This document shows, piece after piece, positions 15,133-23,645 of a stretch of DNA of 64,000 nt (its first letter is position 1; each line of letters opens with the position of its first letter). Origin of the DNA: Halorientalis persicus (GTDB lineage: Archaea; Halobacteriota; Halobacteria; Halobacteriales; Haloarculaceae); assembly GCF_900110215.1 (NCBI RefSeq), contig NZ_FOCX01000004.1, positions 124,001-188,000 of the forward strand, given 5' to 3'. The translations under genes were made by a program, and so were the position numbers. Below the pieces are notes generated by a model, which saw nothing but the letters and a program-made list of their open reading frames with translations, was not told the origin of the DNA and searched no databases.

Positions 15133-15501
15133 TCACCCTTCGCGCCGGTACAGCACCACCAGCACCACGATGAAGGCGACCTGGACGGCCTTGTCCAGGT
15201 AGCCGATCGGCGAGAAGTCGGGTGCGTTGACCAGATACCAGGCGACGATCTGGACGGCGGTGAAGGGGACGCCGATGGCGTAGACCAGTCGCCGGCGGTA
15301 GTCGACCGCGACCAGCGCCGCGCCCGCGAAGAACCCGACGCCGGCCAGCAGGAAGCTGATCCCCACGGGCGAGGAGACGAACTGCACGCCGAGCCAGATG
15401 TGCAACACGCCGGTGATCGCCGCGAGGCCGAACGCGACCCAGTGGAGCGGCGACAGCGATGCCGTGTCGACCGTGCGTCCGCCCGCGGCTGTCTCTGTCA
15501 T
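15133..15501 (-). CDS. Small four-helix membrane protein, conserved in haloarchaea
   Basis: A 122-residue integral membrane protein with four hydrophobic helices: WVAFGLAAITGVLHIWLGVQ, GISFLLAGVGFFAGAALVAV, LVYAIGVPFTAVQIVAWYLV and AVQVAFIVVLVVLY. It belongs to a haloarchaeal hypothetical family I know only as uncharacterised. It is divergent from the Gfo-AKR fusion gene and shares its 83-bp promoter region. Whether it belongs to the biosynthetic cluster is unclear. Confidence 0.65.
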   Translation of the reverse strand: MTETAAGGRTVDTASLSPLHWVAFGLAAITGVLHIWLGVQFVSSPVGISFLLAGVGFFAGAALVAVDYRRRLVYAIGVPFTAVQIVAWYLVNAPDFSPIGYLDKAVQVAFIVVLVVLYRREG

Positions 15502-15553
15502 ATCCCTAGTGGGAACGCGAGTGGCTTCAATTTTGGCCGCCGATCCGGCCGTG

Positions 15554-15561
15554 AATTTATG
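15554..15561 (+). promoter_or_regulatory. TATA-like box of the Gfo-AKR fusion gene
   Basis: AATTTATG lies 24-31 bp before the GTG at 15585, so the transcript should be leaderless. This supports the GTG start. Confidence 0.65.
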
Positions 15562-15584
15562 CCGTTCAATCCCTGTATAGGTCT

Positions 15585-17558
15585 GTGAACTGCCTGTTCG
15601 TGGGTGCGGGGGCCGTCGCCGACCGGTACGCGGCCGGGCTCGCGGACGGCCCGCTCACCCTGGCGGGCGTCTGTGACACCGACGCCGACCGCGCCGAGGC
15701 GCTGGCCGCCAGCCACGAGGCCGCCGCGTACGTCGACATCGACGACGCACTCGCCGCCTGCGGAGCCCCGGTGGTCGTGAACCTCACGAGTCACGGCGCA
15801 CACGCGACCGTGACGCGGCGCGCGCTGGCCGCCGACCGCCACGTCTACAGCGAGAAACCCCTCGCGCTCGACGCCGACACCGCCACGGATCTGCTCGCGC
15901 TGGCCGCCGACCGCGACCGCGCGCTGGGCTGTGCGCCGGTCGCACCGCGATGCCCGGCCCAGCGACTCGCCGGCCGCGCCGTCGCCGACGGCCGACTCGG
16001 TCGGGTCGGGCTGGGCTACGCCTACGCGCACGTCGGGCGGGTCACCGAGTGGCACCAGAGTCCGGATGGCTTCCTGTCGGTCGGACCGCTGTACGACGGC
16101 GCGGTCTACCCGCTCACCGTGCTCGTCGCGCTCTTTGGCCCCGTCGAACGGGTCCGGGCCGCCGACGCGCTGGACGTGTGGCCGGCCCGCGAGGCCGCGA
16201 CTCCCGAGGCCCCGACCCACGTCGAGGCGACCCTGGAGTTCGCCTCGGGGCCGGTCGTCCGCCTGACGGCGAGTTTCTACGCGCCCCACCGGAGCCGGGA
16301 GTTCTACGGCGTCGAACTCCACGGCGACGACGGCTCCCTGCGGCTCCGGGACGCCGGCACGCTCGACGCCGCGGTCGATTCGGTCTCGTTCGGCCGCCAG
16401 GGCCGGGAGTACACCCCCATGCCGGCCCAACAGCCGACCCGCGCCGGCACCTACCTCGACGGCGTCGAACGGCTCGCGGCCGCCGTGGCCGACGGGCGAC
16501 GACCCCGTGCGACCGCCCGCCGCGGCGCACACGTCGTCGCGATCTGTGATGCCGTCGAACGCGTCGCGGCGGGGGCCGATCCTGCCCCGGTCCCCGACTT
16601 CGGCACGGCGGCGGATCGACCGGCGAAACCGTCCGTTCGTCCGCGCCAGGACGGCCCCCGCTCGCCGTTCGAGGACGACCGCTCGCTCCGCCTCCCGCCC
16701 ATCGGCTTCGGCTGTTCGCGCTACCGCGGCGACGAGTACGTGGGTCGGGTCGAGTCCATCGCGACGGCGCTGGACGCCGGCTACCGGTTGCTCGACACCG
16801 CCGAACTGTACGGCAACGAACACCGGATCGGCGACCTGCTGGCCGCGCCCGGGACGCCCGACCGGGATTCCCTGTTTCTGTTCGGGAAGGTCTGGAACAC
16901 GAACCACGGCCACGTCGCAGAGGCGTGTGCCGGGAGCCGCGCGGAACTCGGGATCGAGACCTTCGACTGCTACGCGTTGCACTGGCCCGACTCGTGGGCG
17001 TATCAGGGGCCGCTTGAACGACTCGCCGAGAAACCGGTCCCCGAGCAGGAAGCCATCGCCTTCCCCGAGGACGAGACGGGGGAGATCGAGACGGTGGAGC
17101 TGTCGCTCGCCGACTCCTGGGCCAATCTGGAGACGGTCCACGACCGGGGCTGGGCGCGGACGCTCGGGCTCTGTAACGTCACCCGCGAGCAAGTCGAGGC
17201 CGTCCTGGAGGCTGGCTCGGTGAAACCCGCGGTCGTGCAGGTCGAGCGCCATCCCTACCAGCCCCGGACGGAACTCGTGGAGTTCTGCCACGAACGGGGC
17301 ATCCGCGTGATCGCTCACTCGCCGCTGTCGGCTCCCGGCCTCCTCGACGAACCGGTCCTCGACGAGATCGCGGCCGACCGGGGGCTCTCGCCCGCCGCGG
17401 TCGTCATCGCGTGGAACGTGACCGAGGGGGTCGTCCCGATCCCGTCGAGCAACGACGAAGCCCACGTCGTCGCCAACCTCGCGGCGGCGGGGGAGCGACT
17501 GGACCCAGAGGCGCGGGCCCGGATCGCGACGCTCGAAGATCCGGAGTTCTCACGATGA
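15585..17558 (+). CDS. Fusion of Gfo/Idh/MocA oxidoreductase and aldo/keto reductase
   Basis: A 657-residue two-domain enzyme with a GTG start. Residues 1-~330 are a Gfo/Idh/MocA domain: Rossmann CLFVGAGAVADRYAAGL, the sugar-binding SEKPLALD motif and a C-terminal sheet domain. Residues ~365-657 are an aldo/keto reductase with the whole catalytic tetrad: Asp and Tyr in LLDTAELYGNEHRIG, Lys in LFLFGKVWN, and His in CYALHWPDSW. VVPIPSSN marks the NADPH site. Such a fusion could perform two successive redox steps on one sugar or cyclitol. It overlaps the phosphatidyltransferase gene by ATGA, tying it to lipid-headgroup chemistry. Confidence 0.92.
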   Translation: MNCLFVGAGAVADRYAAGLADGPLTLAGVCDTDADRAEALAASHEAAAYVDIDDALAACGAPVVVNLTSHGAHATVTRRALAADRHVYSEKPLALDADTATDLLALAADRDRALGCAPVAPRCPAQRLAGRAVADGRLGRVGLGYAYAHVGRVTEWHQSPDGFLSVGPLYDGAVYPLTVLVALFGPVERVRAADALDVWPAREAATPEAPTHVEATLEFASGPVVRLTASFYAPHRSREFYGVELHGDDGSLRLRDAGTLDAAVDSVSFGRQGREYTPMPAQQPTRAGTYLDGVERLAAAVADGRRPRATARRGAHVVAICDAVERVAAGADPAPVPDFGTAADRPAKPSVRPRQDGPRSPFEDDRSLRLPPIGFGCSRYRGDEYVGRVESIATALDAGYRLLDTAELYGNEHRIGDLLAAPGTPDRDSLFLFGKVWNTNHGHVAEACAGSRAELGIETFDCYALHWPDSWAYQGPLERLAEKPVPEQEAIAFPEDETGEIETVELSLADSWANLETVHDRGWARTLGLCNVTREQVEAVLEAGSVKPAVVQVERHPYQPRTELVEFCHERGIRVIAHSPLSAPGLLDEPVLDEIAADRGLSPAAVVIAWNVTEGVVPIPSSNDEAHVVANLAAAGERLDPEARARIATLEDPEFSR

Positions 17559-18319
17559 GCGGGACCGAACGCGCACGTCTCACTCGGCGACGGCGGCGGT
17601 GGCTGTTCCTCGGGTCTGGGACCGTGCTGGTGCCGACGGCCGGCGCGGCCGCGCTCGCACGGCTGGTCGATCCGGCCGGGGCGGCCGCCTGGGCGCTCGT
17701 CGTGATCCCCATCGTCGGCTTCGAGGCCTGGTTCTACCACTCCCGGCGTGATCGGGTGTCGACCGCGGGGCCGGCCCTGCGGGTCGCCGACGCCGTCACG
17801 CTAGTCCGGGGGTGGCTCTACGCCGCCGTCGCCGGCTTCGCCGTCCTGTCGCCGACGGCGCTGGTCGCCTGGCTCCCGGGGCTCTGTTACGGCACCGGTG
17901 TCGCTCTCGACTGGCTCGACGGCCGGATCGCCCGCCGGACGAGCGGGGGGACGCGGCTGGGCGAACGGCTCGACATGGCGTTCGACACGCTGGGCTTTCT
18001 CGTCGCCCCGGTCGTCGCCGTCGTCTGGGGACGGCTCCCGGTCTGGTACCTGTCGCTGTCGGCGGCCCGGTACCTGTTCAAGGCCGGGCGAGGGCTCCGG
18101 CGCGTTCGCGGCCAGCCGGTCCACGAGTTACCCCCCAGCGAGCGCCGCCGGCAACTGTCGGGGCTGCAGATGGTGTTCGTCACCGTCGCGCTGGTCCCGC
18201 TCGTTCCGGCTGGCCCACTCGCGGTTCTCGCCGCCGTGGTGCTGGCCCCGTCGCTGGCGCTGTTCGCCCGGGACTACCTGGTCGTGGCCGGCTACCTGTC
18301 GCAGGCGGCGGAACAGTGA
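17555..18319 (+). CDS. CDP-alcohol phosphatidyltransferase
   Basis: A 254-residue membrane enzyme. The complete family signature D-G-x2-A-R-x8-G-x3-D-x3-D is present at DGRIAR...GERLDMAFD (about residues 124-146). Several hydrophobic helices flank it (LFLGSGTVLVPTAGAAALA, AWALVVIPIVGFEAWFY, LVPLVPAGPLAVLAAVVLAPSLALF). It should transfer a CDP-activated lipid to an alcohol, or a CDP-polyol to a lipid, in the membrane. The ATG overlaps the stop of the Gfo-AKR gene, so that enzyme may make the alcohol acceptor. The headgroup is unknown. Confidence 0.92.
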   Translation: MSGTERARLTRRRRRWLFLGSGTVLVPTAGAAALARLVDPAGAAAWALVVIPIVGFEAWFYHSRRDRVSTAGPALRVADAVTLVRGWLYAAVAGFAVLSPTALVAWLPGLCYGTGVALDWLDGRIARRTSGGTRLGERLDMAFDTLGFLVAPVVAVVWGRLPVWYLSLSAARYLFKAGRGLRRVRGQPVHELPPSERRRQLSGLQMVFVTVALVPLVPAGPLAVLAAVVLAPSLALFARDYLVVAGYLSQAAEQ

Positions 18320-18358
18320 TACTCGCCCCGTCCCAACCCCGGCCCGAACTGCACAGCC

Positions 18359-18916
18359 ATGATGGCACCGACACACGTCGTGGTCGGACTCGCGCTCGGG
18401 GCTGCCGTCGCGACTGTCGAGCCGTCGCTGGGGACCGCCGCCGCGATCGGTGGCGCAATCGGCGGTGCCGCGCCCGACGTGGACCTGTTCGTCGGCCAGC
18501 ACCGTCGGACGCTGCACGCGCCCGCGCTCCTGTTCGTCCCCGCGGCGCTGGCCGCCGGCCTCGCGCTGGCCGCACCGACGCCGCTCGCGGTCGCGGTCGC
18601 GGTCGCGTTCCTCGCGGCGGCCGTCCACTCCGCCAGCGACGCCCTGGGGGCCGGCGAGGAACTGCGCCCCTGGGAGCGGACCAACCCGAACGCCGTCTAC
18701 TGCCACGCCGCCGGCCGGTGGTTGCGCGCTCGGTACGTCGTCCCCTACGACGGCGCACCGCGTGACTTCCTGGTCACGGCCGCGTTCGCGGTGCCGGTCG
18801 TCCTCGTCTTTTCCGGGCCGATCCGCTGGCTGACGCTGGCGCTCGTCGCCGGTGCCGGCGTCTACACCGCCCTGCGCAAGCGGCTCCCGAAGTACTTCGA
18901 GCCCATCGTCGAGTGA
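18359..18916 (+). CDS. YdjM-like membrane-bound metal-dependent hydrolase family protein
   Basis: A 185-residue multi-pass protein of the DUF457/YdjM group. It has an N-terminal MMAPTHVVVGLALG with the conserved His, GGAAPDVDLFVGQHRRTLHAPALL carrying the PDxD and H-R-x-xH motifs, and further helices (LLFVPAALAAGLALA, FLVTAAFAVPVVLVFSG). Members are called metal-dependent hydrolases on the strength of these residues, but the reaction is poorly defined. It follows the phosphatidyltransferase by 39 bp on the same strand and may be the last gene of that operon. Confidence 0.82.
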   Translation: MMAPTHVVVGLALGAAVATVEPSLGTAAAIGGAIGGAAPDVDLFVGQHRRTLHAPALLFVPAALAAGLALAAPTPLAVAVAVAFLAAAVHSASDALGAGEELRPWERTNPNAVYCHAAGRWLRARYVVPYDGAPRDFLVTAAFAVPVVLVFSGPIRWLTLALVAGAGVYTALRKRLPKYFEPIVE

Positions 18917-18965
18917 GGGCGTCGCCACCAGTGGCGATTTGGGACTGCCGGTCGTACCGAATACT

Positions 18966-19343
18966 ATGAGCGACAGCGACCCCGACCCGCTGATCCGCCG
19001 GGCCGCAGAGATCGACTACGAGACCGTCGACGCCGCCGAAGGCGTCGAGAAGGGCGTCCTGATAACCGAAGATCACGGTGCGCCGAACTTCGCGATCCGG
19101 CGGTTCACCATCGCGCCGGGCGGTGAGATTCCGGAACATACCAACGAGATCGAACACGAGCAGTACGTCCTGCAGGGGGAGTACACCGTCGGGATCGACG
19201 GCGAGGCGTACGCGGTCTCCGCGGGCGATTCGCTGTTGATCCCCGCCGGCGTCGTCCACTGGTATCGCAACGACGGCGACGAGACGGGTGCGTTCGTCTG
19301 TGCGGTGCCCAACGGCGACGACGAGATCGAACTCGTGGACTGA
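18966..19343 (+). CDS. Cupin-domain protein
   Basis: A 125-residue single-cupin protein. Cupin motif 1 reads PEHTNEIEHEQYVLQGEYTV (about residues 57-76) and motif 2 reads AGDSLLIPAGVVHWYRND. The His/Glu/His metal ligands look complete. It probably binds a divalent metal. The substrate, enzymatic or sensory, is unknown. No operon link to the helicase gene downstream is obvious; the gap is 55 bp. Confidence 0.85.
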   Translation: MSDSDPDPLIRRAAEIDYETVDAAEGVEKGVLITEDHGAPNFAIRRFTIAPGGEIPEHTNEIEHEQYVLQGEYTVGIDGEAYAVSAGDSLLIPAGVVHWYRNDGDETGAFVCAVPNGDDEIELVD

Positions 19344-19398
19344 CCGGACCTGTTCGGGTTCCGAGCGACTGAAATACCTCACCCGAGTATCGGGACCT

Positions 19399-21438
19399 GT
19401 GTCACGGCAGGTCGCGCAGGTCGATACGCTGTTCCTCCACGAGTCCGGCGACGACTACCGGGTGGTCGTCGAGCGGGACGGCCAGCGGCTGTTCCAGGCC
19501 GTCCTCGAACTCAAGGAGACCGACGCCGGCCCGCGCCCGGGGCGGTTCCGGATCAAGGAGGGAACCAGCGAAGAACCGCGCAGCCCCGACGAATTCGTCG
19601 ACATCGCGCGCCGGGCCTCGCGCATCCGCATCTCACAGCAGACCTCTCAAACTGGCCGCCAGCGATTGCTGGCGATGCTCGACGGCTATCAACTGGACGC
19701 GAAGGTCGTCCGAACCTGTCGGTTCTGCGCCCGGGACGGCCGCTACTCGCCGATCACGAGTGAGACGGCCATCGAGGCCGACGACGAGGCGATCTGTCCC
19801 GACTGCGCGAAAGAAGAACTCGACCGGCAGGTGACGATGCAGGGGTCGATGAGCGCCAGCGCCCGCGAGCGCCTCGAAGAACTCCTGCTGGAGGTGCAAG
19901 ACCTCGACCGCATCACCAATCTACTGGAGGGCCGACTCGACCCCGACCTGACCAAGTTCGACGAGATCAGCGCGACGCTCGACGACGTGGAGCCCGTCCC
20001 CGTCGACTCGCTTTCCCTGCACCCGGGCATCCAGTCGAAACTCGAAGGGCGGTTCGACGACCTGCTCCCGGTCCAGAGTCTGGCCGTCGAGAACGACGTG
20101 CTGAACGGGCGGGACCAACTCGTGGTCAGCGCCACTGCGACCGGGAAGACCCTGATCGGCGAGATGGCCGGTCTCGACCGCGTTCTCAACGGGGAGGGCA
20201 AGATGCTGTTTCTCGTCCCGCTCGTCGCGCTGGCCAACCAGAAACACGAGTCCTTCGAGGAACGGTACGGCGATATCGCCGACGTGACGATCCGGGTGGG
20301 TGCCAGCCGCATCAACGACGACGGCAACCGCTTCTCCCCCGAGGCCGACATCATCGTCGGGACATACGAAGGCATCGACCACGCGCTCCGGACCGGGAAG
20401 GATCTGGGCGACATCGGCACCGTCGTCATCGACGAGGTCCACACGCTGGGCGAGGAAGAGCGGGGCCACCGACTGGACGGCCTGATCTCGCGGCTGAAGT
20501 ATTACACTGAAACACATCAGAGCGCGGCCGACACCCAGTACATCTACCTCTCGGCGACGGTGGGCAACCCCGGTCAGCTGGCCGAGAAGCTCCGCGCCCA
20601 GTTGATCGAGTTCGAGGAGCGACCGGTCCCCATCGAACGGCACCTCACGTTCGCGGACGGGCGCGAGAAACTCGACGTGGAGGACAAACTGGTCAAGCGA
20701 GCCTTCGACCAGGAGTCCTCGAAGGGGTATCGCGGCCAGACGATCATCTTCACCAACTCCCGGCGACGCTGTCACGAAATCTCCCGGAAACTGCAGTACG
20801 ACTCCGCGCCCTATCACGCGGGGCTGGACTACAAACGCCGCAAAAAGGTCGAGGGACAGTTCGCCGACCAGGAGCTCGCGGCGGTCGTGACGACCGCGGC
20901 GCTGGCGGCTGGGGTCGACTTCCCGGCCTCGCAGGTGATCTTCGACTCGCTGGCCATGGGGATCGAGTGGCTCACCGTCCAGGAGTTCGAGCAGATGCTC
21001 GGCCGGGCGGGTCGGCCGGACTACCACGACGAGGGGACGGTGTATATGCTGGTCGAACCCGACGGCGTCTACCACAACAGCATGGAGATGACCGAGGACG
21101 AGGTGGCGTTCAAGCTCCTGAAAGGCGACATGGAGCCGGTCATCACCCGCTACGACGAGAGCGCCGCGGTCGAGGAGACCCTGGCGAACGTCACGGTCGC
21201 GGGGAAGGGAGCAAAGCGGCTCAACGACCGGATGGTCGGGGAAGTGCCGACGAAACACGCGCTGGGGAAACTCCTGGAGTACGAGTTCATCGACGGGCTC
21301 TCCCCGACACCGCTGGGGCGGGCGGTGACCCGGCACTTCCTCGCGCCCGATCAGGCCTTCCTGATGCTCGACGGGATTCGGAAGGGGAACGATCCGGCCA
21401 AAATCGTCGCGGATCTGGAGTTGCGCGACGAGGAGTGA
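19399..21438 (+). CDS. DEAD/DEAH-box (Ski2-like) helicase with N-terminal zinc module
   Basis: A 679-residue helicase with GTG start. Residues 1-~100 are a haloarchaeal N-terminal domain (QVAQVDTLFLHESGDDYRVV). A CRFC...CPDC zinc pair follows at about residues 114-139, then two RecA domains: Walker A VVSATATGKTLIGE, DEVHTLGEEERGHR, YLSATVGN, IIFTNSRRR and QMLGRAGRP. The motif set is that of Ski2/Hel308-type superfamily 2 helicases acting on nucleic acid. Its N-terminal module is, from memory, the DUF5814 type. It is single-copy and probably housekeeping in RNA or DNA metabolism. Confidence 0.9.
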   Translation: MSRQVAQVDTLFLHESGDDYRVVVERDGQRLFQAVLELKETDAGPRPGRFRIKEGTSEEPRSPDEFVDIARRASRIRISQQTSQTGRQRLLAMLDGYQLDAKVVRTCRFCARDGRYSPITSETAIEADDEAICPDCAKEELDRQVTMQGSMSASARERLEELLLEVQDLDRITNLLEGRLDPDLTKFDEISATLDDVEPVPVDSLSLHPGIQSKLEGRFDDLLPVQSLAVENDVLNGRDQLVVSATATGKTLIGEMAGLDRVLNGEGKMLFLVPLVALANQKHESFEERYGDIADVTIRVGASRINDDGNRFSPEADIIVGTYEGIDHALRTGKDLGDIGTVVIDEVHTLGEEERGHRLDGLISRLKYYTETHQSAADTQYIYLSATVGNPGQLAEKLRAQLIEFEERPVPIERHLTFADGREKLDVEDKLVKRAFDQESSKGYRGQTIIFTNSRRRCHEISRKLQYDSAPYHAGLDYKRRKKVEGQFADQELAAVVTTAALAAGVDFPASQVIFDSLAMGIEWLTVQEFEQMLGRAGRPDYHDEGTVYMLVEPDGVYHNSMEMTEDEVAFKLLKGDMEPVITRYDESAAVEETLANVTVAGKGAKRLNDRMVGEVPTKHALGKLLEYEFIDGLSPTPLGRAVTRHFLAPDQAFLMLDGIRKGNDPAKIVADLELRDEE

Positions 21439-21506
21439 CGGGTCCGCTGCCGGACGTGTTTCGGTCCCCCGTAACACATATTCGCGCCGCGACCGGACAG
21501 CGGAGT

Positions 21507-23627
21507 ATGGGGCTTTTCGACTCCGTCCGCGGACTCGTCTCGGGGGACGACGAGCCGGGGGACGACGACGCGGCCGCGCCCGAGCGCCGGGACCCGACGC
21601 CGACGACGTTCCGGAACAAGGCCGCCGACGCCGTCGCCGACTGGGACGCCCAGGAATTGGACTACTCGCTCGACTCGCTCTCCAGACTCGACGACTTCGC
21701 CGACAAGCAGGGCGCGAAACTCGACGTGATGCACGACGAGGGCGACGACACCGTCGCCGACCTTCACACCCGCTACACCATCCAGGCCGGGAGCTACCTC
21801 GGTGAGGTACTCGTCCGCCAGCGCGACGGCGAGTGGGTAGAAGACGGCGAGCGCTGGGCCGTCTCGCTGGAGTACGAGGGCGACCGCGCCACCGTCGACG
21901 TGTTCGAGCTGGCGGGCCACTCCTTCGCGGAGGAACCGGTCTTCGGCGAGGTTGCCGACCGGTTCACCGAGGACGACGACCAGGCCGAGGACTCGGGACC
22001 CGCTCCCGTCGACACGAGCGACATCGAGTCCCACGCCGAGGAACTCGCCGCGTACTGGGACGGCTACGACCTGAACTTCGCGCCGCGCTCGCTGGCTCGA
22101 CTGGACGAACTCGCCGACAGCGAGTGGGACGACGACCGCTTCCGTGACGCGGAACTCGGCGGCGAGGACATGGACTCGGGGATGTACACGGAACTGGTCA
22201 AGCAACTCGGCAGCTACTACGGCGAGACGCTGATCCGAAGCCTCGACGCCGAGTGGACCCGCCGGGACGACGACATCGTCGTTGCCGTCGAAGGTAATAC
22301 CAGTGCACCGCCGGTCCCCGTTCCGGTCTTCTCGGTCGCCGCTGACTCGCTGTCCGGGCCGTCGGTGTTCGCCACGCGGTTCAACGAGCTGACCGACCGG
22401 GTGAACCTGGAAGTCCCGGCGGTAGCGACAACCGCGGGCGTGACACCCAGCGCCGAGACCCCCGCCGCCACGAACCGAGAGGACGAGGACCTGACCGCGG
22501 TGCAACCCGACAGCGAGACCGACGACGAGGCCGATGTCGATACCGAACCGGCGACGCCGGCGACCGCTGCCGACGCCGAGACCACCGACGACCCGGCAGA
22601 CACGGCTCAGGCGGTCGATGCGGAGGCCGACGCGCAGTCGGTCGACGGCGGTGTGGTGGCCGAGACGGATACGGAGCCGACCGGCGACGATCCTGACGAC
22701 GGAGACGACACCGATGCGCTGGCCGCGTCGGTGGTCGATGGAGCGGACGACACGGCTACCGAAGACGGTGCAGACAGGGTGACGGAACCCGGACCCACCG
22801 GAACCGATGCCGCCGATGACGGCGGCGTCGACGCGGAAACGGACAGGGTGGCCGACACCGCCGATGCCGAGGCCGCCGACGAAGCGACCGATGCCGAGCC
22901 CACGGTCGACCCAGAGGGGAAGTCCCCGCTCGAAACCGCCATCGCAGAGACGGTCGCGGCGGGGCTAGTCGACCGTCCGGACGAAGATGGGGAGGGAGAC
23001 GAGACGGCGACGACCGCGGCCGCGACTGATTCCGACGGACCCGACGCCGCCGAGACGATGGCGACGACAGACGCGCAACCGGCCGACGGCGGTCCGGGAT
23101 CCGACGACGAGGATTCCGCGGCGGCCACGCCTGACGCCGGAGCCGGCGGGTCGGACCCGGATGGGGACGCCGAACGCGAGGCCCTCGCCGCGGAGATCAG
23201 CGACAGCGGGCCGGCCGAGTCGGGGCCGACGCTGCCGACGCCGGCGGAGTTACACGACAACGCCGAGGCGTTCGCGGCGACGTACCCGGGCTACGATCTC
23301 GACTTCTCGCCGGACTCGCTGGAGCGGCTGGACCGCCTCGTCACCGAGGAGTACGACGCGGCGACGTTCGCGGACTTCGACCTCGACGATCCGGACTCGC
23401 AGTTCCAGATCGACCGCGTGACCGAGGTCGGCGGCTACTTCGCGCTGGTGATCGAGGGAACTGTCGGCGGGGAGTGGCAGCACGGCGAGGCGGGACTGCA
23501 GTTCGTCGTCGAGGGGGCAAACGGCGTCGCGCGGCTGGACCCGCTCGGGGTCGCCGCGGGGTGTTTCCGGGGCGACGATTCGTTCGCCGCGACCTACGCG
23601 GCCATCCGGGATCGGCTGGGTACGTGA
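21507..23627 (+). CDS. Large acidic modular protein, three related domains with a disordered linker
   Basis: A 706-residue cytoplasmic protein of unknown function. Three copies of a ~130-residue module are visible at about 34-160, 172-305 and 573-706. Each opens with a helix ending in a Tyr or Leu-Asp motif (LDYSLDSLSRLDDF, YDLNFAPRSLARLDEL, YDLDFSPDSLERLDRL) and contains a glycine-rich strand around GSYLGEVLVR, GSYYGETLIR or GGYFALVIEG. Modules 2 and 3 are separated by ~265 residues rich in Asp, Glu, Ala and Thr, surely disordered. There is no signal peptide or membrane helix. It may be a scaffold protein. Confidence 0.7.
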   Translation: MGLFDSVRGLVSGDDEPGDDDAAAPERRDPTPTTFRNKAADAVADWDAQELDYSLDSLSRLDDFADKQGAKLDVMHDEGDDTVADLHTRYTIQAGSYLGEVLVRQRDGEWVEDGERWAVSLEYEGDRATVDVFELAGHSFAEEPVFGEVADRFTEDDDQAEDSGPAPVDTSDIESHAEELAAYWDGYDLNFAPRSLARLDELADSEWDDDRFRDAELGGEDMDSGMYTELVKQLGSYYGETLIRSLDAEWTRRDDDIVVAVEGNTSAPPVPVPVFSVAADSLSGPSVFATRFNELTDRVNLEVPAVATTAGVTPSAETPAATNREDEDLTAVQPDSETDDEADVDTEPATPATAADAETTDDPADTAQAVDAEADAQSVDGGVVAETDTEPTGDDPDDGDDTDALAASVVDGADDTATEDGADRVTEPGPTGTDAADDGGVDAETDRVADTADAEAADEATDAEPTVDPEGKSPLETAIAETVAAGLVDRPDEDGEGDETATTAAATDSDGPDAAETMATTDAQPADGGPGSDDEDSAAATPDAGAGGSDPDGDAEREALAAEISDSGPAESGPTLPTPAELHDNAEAFAATYPGYDLDFSPDSLERLDRLVTEEYDAATFADFDLDDPDSQFQIDRVTEVGGYFALVIEGTVGGEWQHGEAGLQFVVEGANGVARLDPLGVAAGCFRGDDSFAATYAAIRDRLGT

Positions 23628-23645
23628 GGCGGTCGGATCGTCGGC

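Noticed and set aside
15498-17465. Long open frame on the minus strand across the Gfo-AKR fusion gene
   Set aside because: It is a composition artefact of GC-rich codons: arginine/glycine/aspartate-rich translation, no start context, and the opposite strand encodes two complete enzyme domains with all catalytic residues.
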